Assembly: GCF_018263905.1 (NCBI RefSeq)
Contig: NZ_JAAFZU010000012.1
Coordinates: 109,518-173,517, forward strand
Direction of reading: 5' to 3'
Origin: Loktanella sp. SALINAS62
Lineage (GTDB): Bacteria > Pseudomonadota > Alphaproteobacteria > Rhodobacterales > Rhodobacteraceae
DNA length: 64,000 bases
The translations under genes were made by a program, and so were the position numbers. Below are positions 1 to 8,911 of this stretch, one piece after another; position 1 is the stretch's first letter, and every line of letters starts with the position of its first letter. The notes beneath the pieces are model-generated. The model did no database searches. It was not told the DNA's origin and worked only from the letters and a program-made list of their open reading frames with translations.

Positions 1-1
1 C

Positions 2-658
2 TATGGCCCGATCCCGGCAGAACCGGATCTGCCAGAACGCGTGCGCGCGACAGAGCCGCCGCAACTGGCCCCGCGCCGGATCGTTTATACCGACGAACGC
101 GTCAGTGACCCCTATCTGGTGCGCAGCTATCTGGCACCGGAACGCGACAGCGGTGCGCAGGAAAAAGCGGCTGCGCTGACCATTCTGGCCGACCTTCTGG
201 GCGGGTCCAGCTTTACCTCTGAACTGGGGCGCGCCCTGCAATTCGACACGCAGACGGCTGTTTACACCGGTGCGGGCTATTCCGCGACGAGCCTGGACAA
301 GACGACATTCGGAATCTCGATCGTGCCGTCACAAGGCGTAACCTTGTCAGAGGCCGAAGCCGCGATGGACGAGGTGCTTCAGGATTTTCTGGACAGCGAG
401 ATTGACCCCGCAGCGCTGGACCGGATCAAATCGCAGATCCGGGCCGCCGACATTTACGCCATGGACAGCACGCAAAGCCGCGCCCAGCGCTATGGTGCGG
501 CGCTGACCCAAGGGCTGACCGTGAACGACGTCAACGCATGGCCGCAAATCTTGCAGGATGTCACAGCAGAGGACGTCAAGGCCGCCGCCCGCGACGTTCT
601 GAACCTGAACCAATCGGTGACCGGCTGGGTTGTCGCTAACAAGGAGCAGGCCCAATGA
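2..658 (+). CDS. M16 family peptidase, C-terminal part (cut by window start)
   Basis: The reading frame is open to the left edge, so only the last ~219 residues are present and the N-terminal half, where an HxxEH zinc motif would lie, is outside the window. What remains looks like the C-terminal domain of a PqqL/insulinase-type (M16) protein: a LADLLGGSSFTSELGRAL stretch, then a helical part and a C-terminus ending VVANKEQAQ. The stop overlaps the start of a second M16 gene (ATGA), as in the tandem M16 pairs common in Alphaproteobacteria where one partner is catalytic and the other structural. Probably exported or periplasmic. The GTG at 41 is in frame but is not a believable start, because homology-like sequence continues upstream of it. 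Confidence 0.8.
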   Translation, partial: YGPIPAEPDLPERVRATEPPQLAPRRIVYTDERVSDPYLVRSYLAPERDSGAQEKAAALTILADLLGGSSFTSELGRALQFDTQTAVYTGAGYSATSLDKTTFGISIVPSQGVTLSEAEAAMDEVLQDFLDSEIDPAALDRIKSQIRAADIYAMDSTQSRAQRYGAALTQGLTVNDVNAWPQILQDVTAEDVKAAARDVLNLNQSVTGWVVANKEQAQ

Positions 659-1965
659 TCCGTTTCGTTCTGGCCTTTTGTGCCACGTTTGCAGGCACGA
701 CCGCCATTGCCGCCGTCGATATTCAGGAAGTGACCTCTGACGGGGGCATCACCGCCTGGCTGGTCGAGGACCACAATATCCCATTCACCGCGCTTGAAAT
801 CCGTATCAAAGGCGGCGCGTCTTTGGACGTGCCTGACAAACGCGGTGCAGGCAACCTGATGGTGGGCCTGTTGGAAGAAGGCGCCGGCGACCTAGATGCG
901 CAGGCGTTCCAGACCAGACGCGAAGAACTGGCGGCCCGGTTCGGCTTTGATATCAGCGACGATACCGTCAGCATTTCGGCGCGCTTTTTGACCGAAAACC
1001 AAAGCGAAAGCATCGCCTTACTGCGTTCGGCCTTGATCGAACCGCGATTTGACCAGACCGCCATCGACCGCGTGCGCGCGCAGGTCCTGTCTGGCATTGC
1101 GTCGGATGCCAAATCGCCCAACGCGATTGCGTCCGATACGCTGAATGCCGCCGCGTTCCCCGATCATCCCTATGGCCGCCCGATCAGTGGGACGGCGGAC
1201 AGTGTGACCGCCCTGACCCGCGACGATATCGTGACCGCTTGGCAGAACATGCTGACCCGCGACCGGGTTTATGTCGGCGCTGTCGGTGACATCACGCCCG
1301 ATGCGCTCGGTGAATTACTGGACTCCTTGTTGGGCGATCTGCCAGCCGAAGGACCGCCGCTGCCCGAAGATGTGGAATTCGCGCTTGATGGCGGTGTCAC
1401 GGTTGTCGATTTTCCGACGCCGCAATCCGTGGCCCTGTTTGGCCACGAAGGCATGGAACGCGACGACCCCGACTATTTTGCAGCGACCATCCTGAACGAA
1501 ACGCTGGGCGCAGGCGGCTTTGAATCGCGGCTGATGCAAGAGGTCCGCGAAAAGCGTGGCCTGACCTATGGCATCTCGACGTTCCTTGTGCCGAAATTCC
1601 ATGCCGAAATGGTGCTGGGACAGGTCGCATCGTCCAACGCGACGATGGCCGAAGCCATCGACGTGATCCGCGACGAATGGGCTAAAATCGCGCAAAACGG
1701 CATGACGCAAGAAGAACTCGACCGCGTAAAACTTTACCTGACAGGGGCCTATGCGCTGCGGTTCGATGGCAATGCAAATATCGCGAGCATCCTTGTCGGG
1801 ATGCAGATGATCGACCTGCCGCGCGCATACGTCGCCAACCGGAACGATTATATCAATGCGGTGACGCTGGACGATGTGAACCGCGTCGCGGCAGAGCTTT
1901 ACCAGCCCGAAGATCTGCATTTTGTCGTGGTGGGTCAGCCCATAGGGCTGGAAGCCGACGACTGA
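655..1965 (+). CDS. M16 family peptidase-like protein, probably non-catalytic partner
   Basis: 436 residues with an N-terminal signal peptide (MIRFVLAFCATFAGTTAIAA), so likely periplasmic. The position of the M16 zinc motif HxxEH reads NLMVGLLEEGAG (about residue 68), with no histidines, so zinc chemistry should be absent. The C-terminal half keeps the family's Arg/Tyr pair (REKRGLTYGIS, about residue 300). This combination is typical of the inactive subunit of a heterodimeric M16 peptidase. It starts inside the stop of the upstream M16 gene, so the two are probably translated together. The family call is confident; the substrate is unknown. Confidence 0.85.
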   Translation: MIRFVLAFCATFAGTTAIAAVDIQEVTSDGGITAWLVEDHNIPFTALEIRIKGGASLDVPDKRGAGNLMVGLLEEGAGDLDAQAFQTRREELAARFGFDISDDTVSISARFLTENQSESIALLRSALIEPRFDQTAIDRVRAQVLSGIASDAKSPNAIASDTLNAAAFPDHPYGRPISGTADSVTALTRDDIVTAWQNMLTRDRVYVGAVGDITPDALGELLDSLLGDLPAEGPPLPEDVEFALDGGVTVVDFPTPQSVALFGHEGMERDDPDYFAATILNETLGAGGFESRLMQEVREKRGLTYGISTFLVPKFHAEMVLGQVASSNATMAEAIDVIRDEWAKIAQNGMTQEELDRVKLYLTGAYALRFDGNANIASILVGMQMIDLPRAYVANRNDYINAVTLDDVNRVAAELYQPEDLHFVVVGQPIGLEADD

Positions 1966-1972
1966 ATTTGAC

Positions 1973-1998
1973 CGAGGGGTTGCTTGTTTCGCCCCTCG
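1973..1998 (+). terminator. possible weak hairpin after the M16 pair
   Basis: CGAGGGG (1973-1979) pairs with CCCCTCG (1992-1998) across a 12-base loop between the M16 gene and mutL. There is no T-run, so it is a weak terminator or just a chance stem. Confidence 0.25.
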
Positions 1999-2032
1999 CA
2001 GAATCAACGGCGGTCATGCTATCCCTAGTGGC

Positions 2033-3862
2033 ATGACCGTCAGTGCACCCCAGATAAAGACCGGATCGGCCCCCGTCATTCGCCAACTTGACGAAGCGGC
2101 GGTAAATCGCATCGCTGCTGGCGAAGTGGTGGAACGCCCGGCGTCGGCGGTCAAGGAACTGATCGAAAACAGCATCGATGCGGGTGCCACACGGATCGAC
2201 GTGACGATTGCCGACGGCGGCAAGACCCTGATCCGCGTGTCCGACGATGGCTGCGGCATGACCGCCGCCGATCTGCCGTTGGCGATGTCCCGTCACGCGA
2301 CATCGAAAATCGACGGGACAGACTTGCTGAACATCCATTCGTTCGGTTTCCGTGGCGAAGCACTGCCGTCGCTTGGGGCGGTCGGCCGACTGACGATCAC
2401 GTCGCGCTGTGGTGACAGCGCCGCCGTGATCCACGTGTCTGGCGGCCGGATTGACCCGGTGAAACCGGCAGGACATCCACGCGGGACGCAGGTTGAACTG
2501 GCCGATCTGTTCTATGCCACGCCCGCACGGCTGAAATTCCTGCGGTCTGACCGCGCCGAAACGCAGGCGATCACCGATGTCGTCAAACGGCTGGCGATGG
2601 CCGAACCGTTTGTCACATTTATCCTGCGCGATGCATCCGGCGGCGATGCGCGCACGCTTTTTCGCGCCGACGCAGAAAGCGGCGACATGTTCGACGCGTT
2701 GCACCGTCGGCTGCGGGTCGCCATTGGGCGTGACTTTGCGGACAACGCGCTGCGGCTGGATGCTGAACGCGACGGGTTTCATCTGACGGGTTACGCCGCC
2801 CTGCCGACCTATTCAAAAGGGGCTGCCGTCGCGCAATATCTATGCGTCAACGGTCGCCCGGTCCGCGACAAGATGCTGCTGGGTGCCTTGCGTGCCGCCT
2901 ATATGGATGTGATGTCGCGCGACAGGCATCCGGTGGCATGTCTTTTCATCGACTGCGATCCGACCTTGGTTGACGTCAACGTCCACCCCGCGAAATCCGA
3001 AGTCCGTTTCCGCGATCCGGCGGTCGTGCGCGGGCTGATTGTCAGCGGTATACGTCACGCCCTCGCAGAAGCGGGGCATCGGTCTTCGACCACGGTCAGC
3101 ACGGCGACATTGGGTGCGATGACGCCGATGCCGCAGACGGACAAAGCACGGGTTTATCAGATGGACCGCGTGCCGGGACGCTTTACCGCCCAGAATATGA
3201 CGTTTCAGTCCGGTTTCGCGGATGCACCCGCCGCGCGGATCGATCCGGTTCAGGAAACAGACCAGGCGGTCGCAGACGAATCGCGCCCGCTGGGCGCGGC
3301 GCGGGCGCAGCTTCATGAAAACTATATCCTGTCGCAGACCGCCGACGGGCTTGTGATCGTTGACGCGCATGCCGCCCATGAACGGCTGGTCTATGAACGG
3401 CTGAAATCGCAGATGGCCGAAACGGGCGTAGCCGCGCAGGCCCTGCTGATCCCCGAGATCGTGGAACTGACCGCCAGCGAGGCAGACCTGCTGTTGTCGC
3501 AGGCCGACGCCCTGTCACAACTGGGGCTTGGGATCGAACCGTTTGGCGGCGGCGCTGTCGCGGTGCGTGAAACACCAGCAATACTTGGCACTGTGGATGC
3601 GCGCCGCCTGTTGCTTGATGTGCTGGACGAACTGTCGGACGGTGGCGACACCGCCCCGTTGAAAGCGCGGATCGACGCGATCCTGAGCCGCGTCGCCTGT
3701 CATGGATCGGTCCGCACCGGTCGCCGCATGTCAGCACCCGAAATGAACGCCCTGCTGCGCGACATGGAAGCGACGCCGCTTTCGGGCCAGTGCAACCACG
3801 GGCGTCCGACGTCTGTCACGCTGTCGATGACCGACATCGAACGGCTGTTCGGGCGCACGTGA
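2033..3862 (+). CDS. mutL: DNA mismatch repair protein MutL
   Basis: 609 residues. The N-terminal GHKL ATPase shows all the hallmark motifs: AAGEVVERPASAVKELIENS (about residues 27-46), DDGCGM and FGFRGEALPSL. The C-terminal dimerisation/endonuclease domain carries DAHAAHERLVYE, matching the DQHAxxExxxxE nuclease motif except Ala for Gln, plus ACHGSVR and GQCNHGRPT near the end, so it is likely a nicking-type MutL as in most bacteria lacking MutH. It couples MutS mismatch recognition to strand incision. The ATG at 2033 has a poor Shine-Dalgarno, but no better start precedes the conserved region. rmuC starts in its stop codon. Confidence 0.97.
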   Translation: MTVSAPQIKTGSAPVIRQLDEAAVNRIAAGEVVERPASAVKELIENSIDAGATRIDVTIADGGKTLIRVSDDGCGMTAADLPLAMSRHATSKIDGTDLLNIHSFGFRGEALPSLGAVGRLTITSRCGDSAAVIHVSGGRIDPVKPAGHPRGTQVELADLFYATPARLKFLRSDRAETQAITDVVKRLAMAEPFVTFILRDASGGDARTLFRADAESGDMFDALHRRLRVAIGRDFADNALRLDAERDGFHLTGYAALPTYSKGAAVAQYLCVNGRPVRDKMLLGALRAAYMDVMSRDRHPVACLFIDCDPTLVDVNVHPAKSEVRFRDPAVVRGLIVSGIRHALAEAGHRSSTTVSTATLGAMTPMPQTDKARVYQMDRVPGRFTAQNMTFQSGFADAPAARIDPVQETDQAVADESRPLGAARAQLHENYILSQTADGLVIVDAHAAHERLVYERLKSQMAETGVAAQALLIPEIVELTASEADLLLSQADALSQLGLGIEPFGGGAVAVRETPAILGTVDARRLLLDVLDELSDGGDTAPLKARIDAILSRVACHGSVRTGRRMSAPEMNALLRDMEATPLSGQCNHGRPTSVTLSMTDIERLFGRT

Positions 3863-5106
3863 TCCAGATTGGCGACATGGCGATCACGCTGGATGATCCG
3901 CGTGTCTGGGCGGCGGCGCTAGCCCTGCTGCTGCTGATCGCGGTGTTCTGTCTGTTGATCGCCACCGTGCGCCGTGCAGGCCGGTCGGGGCAGGCTGTCG
4001 ACGGGCTGGCGGGGCAGGTCGGGCAGCTGTCGGGTTTCATGCAAACCTTGGCCGAAAATCAGGCACGGCTGGGCGAAAACATCCGGACCGTCGCCGACAG
4101 TCAGGCAAATGGACAGGCCCGCGTGATCCAGACCATGGAACGCCGTCTGGCAGAGGTGAACGCGCAGGTGGCGGAACGGCTGTCGGACAATGCGTTAAAA
4201 TCCGCGCGCAGCCTGTCCGATCTTCAGGAACGGCTAAAGGATACGCTGACTGGCAGTTCTGAAAAATCGACAAAGCAGTTGACCGAATTGCAAGAACGGC
4301 TGGCCACCATCGACCGTGCGCAAAGCAATATCGAAAAGCTGTCGGGCGATGTGCTGTCGTTGCAGGATATCCTGTCGAACAAGCAGACGCGCGGGGCATT
4401 CGGTGAAATCCAGCTGACCGATATCGTCGGCAAGGCGTTGCCGTCCGACAGCTATACGCTGCAGGCGACACTATCGAACGGCAAACGGGCCGACTGTCTG
4501 ATCCATCTGCCCAATCCCCCCGGTCCCATCGTCATCGACGCCAAATTCCCGCTGGAAGCCTATGAAGAGCTGACCCGTGCCGACACACGCGCAGCACAGG
4601 ATGTGGCGCTGAAACAACTGGGGGCCGCCGTGCGCGTCCACATCAAGGCGATTGCCGACAAATACATCATCGAAGGCGAAACCGCCGACGGTGCGATCCT
4701 GTTTTTGCCGTCAGAAGCGGTTTACGCCGAACTGCATGCACGCCTGCCTGCCGTCGTGCGCGACGGGTTCGATGCGCGCGTCTGGATCGTGTCACCGACC
4801 ACCTGCATGGCGACACTTCATACGATGCGCGCGATACTCAAAGACGCGCGGATGCGCGAACAGACCGGTGCAATCCGCAAAAGCCTGAAACAATTGCACC
4901 GCGATGTGCAGTTGATCGGGGATCGTGCGGGTAAGCTGGAAACCCATCTGCGGCAAGCGGGCGATGATGTGTCCGGCATTCTGACCGCAGCGACACGGGC
5001 CGGAAAACGGGCCGACAGGCTGGACAACTTTGATTTCGAAGAAATCGCGCCGGACGTTCAACCGCCATTGCCCCTTGCGACCGGCGCACGTGATGGACAA
5101 GACTGA
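3859..5106 (+). CDS. rmuC: DNA recombination protein RmuC
   Basis: About 415 residues: a membrane-spanning N-terminus (WAAALALLLLIAVFCLLIA), a long Gln/Glu-rich coiled coil (roughly 40-180), then the RmuC nuclease-like domain (KQTRGAFGEIQL, IDAKFPLEAYEEL, DGAILFLPSEAVYAEL). RmuC is linked to limiting inversions and processing unusual DNA structures. I chose the GTG at 3859, which overlaps the mutL stop and suggests translational coupling; the ATG at 3877 is an equally possible start and would shorten it by six residues. Both genes act in DNA maintenance. Confidence 0.93.
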   Translation: MIQIGDMAITLDDPRVWAAALALLLLIAVFCLLIATVRRAGRSGQAVDGLAGQVGQLSGFMQTLAENQARLGENIRTVADSQANGQARVIQTMERRLAEVNAQVAERLSDNALKSARSLSDLQERLKDTLTGSSEKSTKQLTELQERLATIDRAQSNIEKLSGDVLSLQDILSNKQTRGAFGEIQLTDIVGKALPSDSYTLQATLSNGKRADCLIHLPNPPGPIVIDAKFPLEAYEELTRADTRAAQDVALKQLGAAVRVHIKAIADKYIIEGETADGAILFLPSEAVYAELHARLPAVVRDGFDARVWIVSPTTCMATLHTMRAILKDARMREQTGAIRKSLKQLHRDVQLIGDRAGKLETHLRQAGDDVSGILTAATRAGKRADRLDNFDFEEIAPDVQPPLPLATGARDGQD

Positions 5107-5134
5107 CTGCAACCCGAACAAAGGACCTTGATAC

Positions 5135-5524
5135 ATGACATTTCGCCCGACGATCTTGGCCGTTCTGGCGCTTGCCGCCTGTTCCGACCCGATGAATCCC
5201 GATCCCCTGTCTGACGGCGTGCGCCAGACCGGCATCGCGTTTAATGAGGCGTTCCGCGACACGCCGCTGGACGACGGGCCGATCAGCATCATCGTGAATG
5301 ACCCCGACCCGCTGCGGACGCTTCTGACCTATACGCTGTCCCCCTGCCGTAACGGGACAGAGGTATGTGGCGGGTCCGAAACCGGCCCTGTCGCACAGAT
5401 CGCCGTGATGGACGGCCAGTATGTTGTGGCGAATGCCTATCCGGGGCTGACGTTCTACCTTGACCCGAACGGCGACGGCTTTTTGAAACGTGGAAACACG
5501 CTGACGCCGTTGGCGTGGGACTGA
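5135..5524 (+). CDS. small secreted lipoprotein, function unknown
   Basis: 129 residues beginning with a lipoprotein signal: hydrophobic LAVLALAAC gives a lipobox with Cys at about residue 16, so the mature protein should be lipid-anchored to the envelope. The mature part is acidic and has a Cys pair (SPCRNGTEVCGG) that could form a disulfide. An AAAGGACC Shine-Dalgarno lies ahead of the ATG. I recognise no domain. It follows rmuC by 28 bases and may be cotranscribed. Confidence 0.75.
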   Translation: MTFRPTILAVLALAACSDPMNPDPLSDGVRQTGIAFNEAFRDTPLDDGPISIIVNDPDPLRTLLTYTLSPCRNGTEVCGGSETGPVAQIAVMDGQYVVANAYPGLTFYLDPNGDGFLKRGNTLTPLAWD

Positions 5525-5610
5525 ACTGCGACGATTTTACCATGCCGGTTCTGCAACCGAATTGCGTTAGGAACCGTGGCTAGATCATCGTAGACCTGAC
5601 CGGAGACACA

Positions 5611-6909
5611 ATGCCCAAAGACATCCCGACCTTCGGGTCCCGCAAGGTCGCAGTGATCGGTGCCGGAATTTCCGGCATGGGGGCGGCCTATGCGCTGGCC
5701 GCCGACCACGATGTGACCTTGTTCGAAGCAGAGCCGCGATTGGGCGGCCACGCCCGCACCCGTCTGGCCGGACCCGATCATGATACCCCCGTCGACACCG
5801 GGTTTATCGTGTTCAATCATGCGAACTATCCCCATCTTGTCCGGCTGTTCGCTGATCTGGATGTGCAGACCGTGCCCAGCAACATGAGCTTTGGCGCATC
5901 ATTCGATGGCGGACGGCTGGAATATGCGCTGCATTCACTCGATGCGCTGTTCGCACAGCGCCGTAATACTGCGAACCCGCGCTTTTTGCGCATGGTGCGC
6001 GATATTCTGCATTTCAACAAACACGGGCTGGCCGCAGCGCAGGACACGAAACTGACCGTGGGCGAGCTGATGGCGAAACTGGGTCTGTCGAATTATTTCC
6101 GCGACCATTACCTGACGCCGTTTTCCGGCGCGATCTGGTCAACGCCCAAGGAAAAGATAAACGATTTCCCTGCCCATGCCCTGCTGCAGTTCTTTGAAAA
6201 TCACGCACTGCTGAACACCAACGGCCAGCACCAGTGGTTCACCGTCGCTGGCGGCAGTAAGCAATACGTTGACAAATTACACGCCGCGATGACCCTGCGC
6301 GGTGTCAATATCCGTCTGGCCAGCCCCGTGCAGGGCGTGCAGCGCACCGTGACCGGTGCGCAGGTCCGCAGCACCGGGACGGAATGGGAAGATTTCGATG
6401 ACGTCATCTTTGCCACGCATTCCGACGACACGCTGGCGCTGCTGGCGGATGCCTCTGGTCCTGAACGCAAGGTGCTGGGCGCCGTGCGCTATCAGGGCAA
6501 CCGCGTCGTGCTGCATTCCGATACGTCGATCATGCCAAAGCGGCGCAAGGTCTGGGCGTCATGGGTCTATACCGAAGATGCGGCCAAACGGTCCGATCAG
6601 ATCGACCTGACCTACTGGATGAATTCGCTGCAACCCTGGCTGACCGGCCCGGATTACATGGTCACGCTGAACACCACCCGCACCATCCGCGAAGACCTGA
6701 TCTGGGACGAAACGAACCTGCGGCATCCCGTTTACGACACCGCGGCCCTTGCCGCACAGAAACAGGCGGTCGCGATGAACGGGACGCGGAACACGTGGTT
6801 CTGCGGCGCATGGATGCGCAACGGTTTCCACGAAGACGGGCTTGCCAGTGCGATGGACGTGGTCACCGGGCTGAACGCCGCCCGGCCCACGACCCTTGCG
6901 GCGGAATGA
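5611..6909 (+). CDS. FAD-dependent amine oxidase-like protein (COG2907 type)
   Basis: 432 residues. The N-terminal Rossmann FAD-binding motif is clear: VAVIGAGISGMGAAYAL (about residues 13-29), followed by FEAEPRLGGHARTR. The rest is of the amine oxidase/phytoene desaturase-like superfamily; the match is to the family usually next to DUF1365 genes and often to cyclopropane-fatty-acid synthase. It heads a four-gene run (oxidoreductase, DUF1365, MFS, short-chain dehydrogenase) with ATGA/GTGA overlaps between the first three. In Rhodobacter sphaeroides a similar operon belongs to the RpoE-ChrR singlet-oxygen response and modifies membrane fatty acids (known from the family, from memory). The exact reaction here is inferred, not shown. 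I see no convincing RpoE promoter upstream. Confidence 0.85.
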   Translation: MPKDIPTFGSRKVAVIGAGISGMGAAYALAADHDVTLFEAEPRLGGHARTRLAGPDHDTPVDTGFIVFNHANYPHLVRLFADLDVQTVPSNMSFGASFDGGRLEYALHSLDALFAQRRNTANPRFLRMVRDILHFNKHGLAAAQDTKLTVGELMAKLGLSNYFRDHYLTPFSGAIWSTPKEKINDFPAHALLQFFENHALLNTNGQHQWFTVAGGSKQYVDKLHAAMTLRGVNIRLASPVQGVQRTVTGAQVRSTGTEWEDFDDVIFATHSDDTLALLADASGPERKVLGAVRYQGNRVVLHSDTSIMPKRRKVWASWVYTEDAAKRSDQIDLTYWMNSLQPWLTGPDYMVTLNTTRTIREDLIWDETNLRHPVYDTAALAAQKQAVAMNGTRNTWFCGAWMRNGFHEDGLASAMDVVTGLNAARPTTLAAE

Positions 6910-7661
6910 CAGGCATCGAACATATCGCGGGGCAGACCTTTCACGGGCGCAAGGGGGCGGTCAAAAACGCCTTTCGCTATTCCATCGACTACGTGTTGTG
7001 CGATGCAGAGGCGGCCTCGCGCGGTCCGGCCTTGTTCGGGCGAAACCGTGCTGGTCTGATGTCGCTGTGGGATACCGACCATGGCGGACAGCCAAAGGTC
7101 GGGACCGGCACGCAATGGGTGCGGCAGGTCTTGGCGCAAACGCCGTTGGACGACGTGGGCCGTATCGACCTGCTGGCGCAACCACGCGTGCTGGGTCATG
7201 TCTTTAATCCCGTGTCGTTCTGGCTGTGCCATGATGGGGGCGGTGTTCTGCGCGTGATCATAGCAGAGGTCGGCAACACCTTTGGCGACCGGCATTCCTA
7301 TCTGTGTCACCACGACGATCTGTCACCGATCACAGGCGAAACGACGCTGTCGTCGCGCAAGGTGTTCCACGTTTCGCCGTTCCAGCCCATCGCGGGGGAT
7401 TACACGTTCCGGTTTGATATCACGCCGGATGCGGTCGATATCCGCATCGACTATGGCCGCGATGCGGGCGGGTTGATCGCCACGCTGTCGGGACCGCGCG
7501 CCCCGCTGACCAACCGCCGTATCCTGTGGTCGCTTGTCCGGCGGCCCTTTGGTTCGCGGCGGGTGCTGGCACTGATCCACTGGCAAGCGGTCAAGCTGTG
7601 GATCAAGCGCGCAACCTTTCGTCGGTGGACCCCACCGCCCAAGGATGAGGTCAGTCGGTGA
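6906..7661 (+). CDS. DUF1365 family protein
   Basis: 251 residues starting at the ATG that overlaps the upstream stop. Conserved DUF1365 features are visible: FHGRKGAVKNAFRY near the N-terminus, LGHVFNPVSFWLCHD (about residues 96-110), IAEVGNTFGDRHSYL and KVFHVSPFQPIAGDY. DUF1365 is almost always beside a COG2907 oxidoreductase and is implicated in modification of membrane lipids, although its biochemistry is not settled. An earlier in-frame start well upstream exists, but it would run through the oxidoreductase gene and is not credible. Confidence 0.88.
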   Translation: MTGIEHIAGQTFHGRKGAVKNAFRYSIDYVLCDAEAASRGPALFGRNRAGLMSLWDTDHGGQPKVGTGTQWVRQVLAQTPLDDVGRIDLLAQPRVLGHVFNPVSFWLCHDGGGVLRVIIAEVGNTFGDRHSYLCHHDDLSPITGETTLSSRKVFHVSPFQPIAGDYTFRFDITPDAVDIRIDYGRDAGGLIATLSGPRAPLTNRRILWSLVRRPFGSRRVLALIHWQAVKLWIKRATFRRWTPPPKDEVSR

Positions 7662-8887
7662 ACCGACTTCCGGCCTTTGCGCTGTTTGCCGCAGTCATCA
7701 ATGCGGCAGGGCTGCCGATCTATATTTATGCCCCGAAATATTATGCAGACACCTATGGCGTCAGCCTGACGGCGCTGGGCGCCCTGTTGGCTGCCCTGCG
7801 GTTGTTCGACGTGGTGCAGGACCCGCTGCTGGGCTGGATCAGCGAACGGCTGGACCGGGCCAAGGCGTGGGCAGTGACAGGTGGCGCCGTGGTACTGGCG
7901 TTGTCGATGCTGGGGCTGTTTGCGGTCGCGCCCCCCATCGCGCCGCTGTGGTGGTTTGGCATAACGATCACGGCACTGTTCAGCGCGTTCAGCTTTCTGA
8001 CGATCAATTTCTACGCCCAAGGTATCGCCAAGGCCGGTGCCGGCGACGATGGACACGTGCGTCTTGCGGCGTGGCGCGAAACCGGCGCACTGCTGGGAAT
8101 TTGCGTGGCGGCCATCGCGCCGACGTTGCTGATGGGGCAGGTTTCGTCGCCCTTTGCCGTCTTTGCGCTGGGCTTTGCTGCCATGACCGGGATCGCTGCC
8201 CTGTTGATGTGGCCAGAATGGAAAGGCCGCACACAGGCGCAGCCGACCCCGATCCGCACCATTTTGGCCGATGCGATCACCCGCCGTCTGCTGGTGCTGG
8301 CGTTGGTCAACGCCACACCGTTGGCGGTGTCGTCCACCCTGTTCTTGTTCTACGTTGACAGCCGCCTGCAAGCGCCGGGCTGGGAAGGCCCGCTGCTGGT
8401 TCTGTTCTTTCTTGCGGCAGCACTGTCATCGCCACTGTGGTCCGCTGTCGCGCGCCGATTTGGTGCGAAACGCACGCTGCTGGTGGCGATGGTGCTGGCG
8501 GTGCTGTCGTTCGGTTACACACTGACGCTGGGCGCTGGCGATCAGGTGGCGTTTGCCGTGGTCTGCGTGTTGTCGGGTGCGACCATCGGTGCGGATCTGA
8601 CGCTGCTACCGGCCATGTTTGCACGCCGCATGGCCCGGGTGTCGCCTAACGGTGGGCAGGGGTTCGGACTCTGGAGCCTTGTGAACAAACTGACGCTGGC
8701 CTTTGCCGCAGCGGTGCTTTTGCCGCTGCTGGAACAGGCGGGGTTCCGGTCCGGTGCCGACAATCCGGCGCAGGCGCTTGATCTGCTGACATGGCTTTAC
8801 GCCGGTGTGCCGTGCGGGTTGAAATTACTGGCAATCGTGCTTTTGACGCGGCTCTCGCTTGAGGAGCCGGCACGCGACCCTATCTGA
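7658..8887 (+). CDS. MFS / GPH-type transporter
   Basis: 409 residues, strongly hydrophobic with about 12 membrane segments. The RLFDVVQDPLLGWISERLDRAK stretch (about residues 47-68) matches the loop between helices 2 and 3 of the glycoside-pentoside-hexuronide branch of the major facilitator superfamily. It starts with a GTG inside the DUF1365 stop codon (GTGA), preceded by AAGGATGAGG. Its cargo in this operon is unknown; a lipid-related substrate would fit the neighbours but is only a guess. Confidence 0.85.
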   Translation: MNRLPAFALFAAVINAAGLPIYIYAPKYYADTYGVSLTALGALLAALRLFDVVQDPLLGWISERLDRAKAWAVTGGAVVLALSMLGLFAVAPPIAPLWWFGITITALFSAFSFLTINFYAQGIAKAGAGDDGHVRLAAWRETGALLGICVAAIAPTLLMGQVSSPFAVFALGFAAMTGIAALLMWPEWKGRTQAQPTPIRTILADAITRRLLVLALVNATPLAVSSTLFLFYVDSRLQAPGWEGPLLVLFFLAAALSSPLWSAVARRFGAKRTLLVAMVLAVLSFGYTLTLGAGDQVAFAVVCVLSGATIGADLTLLPAMFARRMARVSPNGGQGFGLWSLVNKLTLAFAAAVLLPLLEQAGFRSGADNPAQALDLLTWLYAGVPCGLKLLAIVLLTRLSLEEPARDPI

Positions 8888-8911
8888 CGGTAATCACATA
8901 GGAGAACGGGC

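Noticed and set aside
41..43. GTG as the start of the first gene
   Set aside because: The frame is open with coding-like sequence to the window edge, so the gene is truncated rather than short.
5525..5610. RpoE (singlet-oxygen) promoter before the FAD oxidoreductase gene
   Set aside because: Only partial matches such as GATTTT and GTTAGG are present, with wrong spacing; not reliable enough to annotate.
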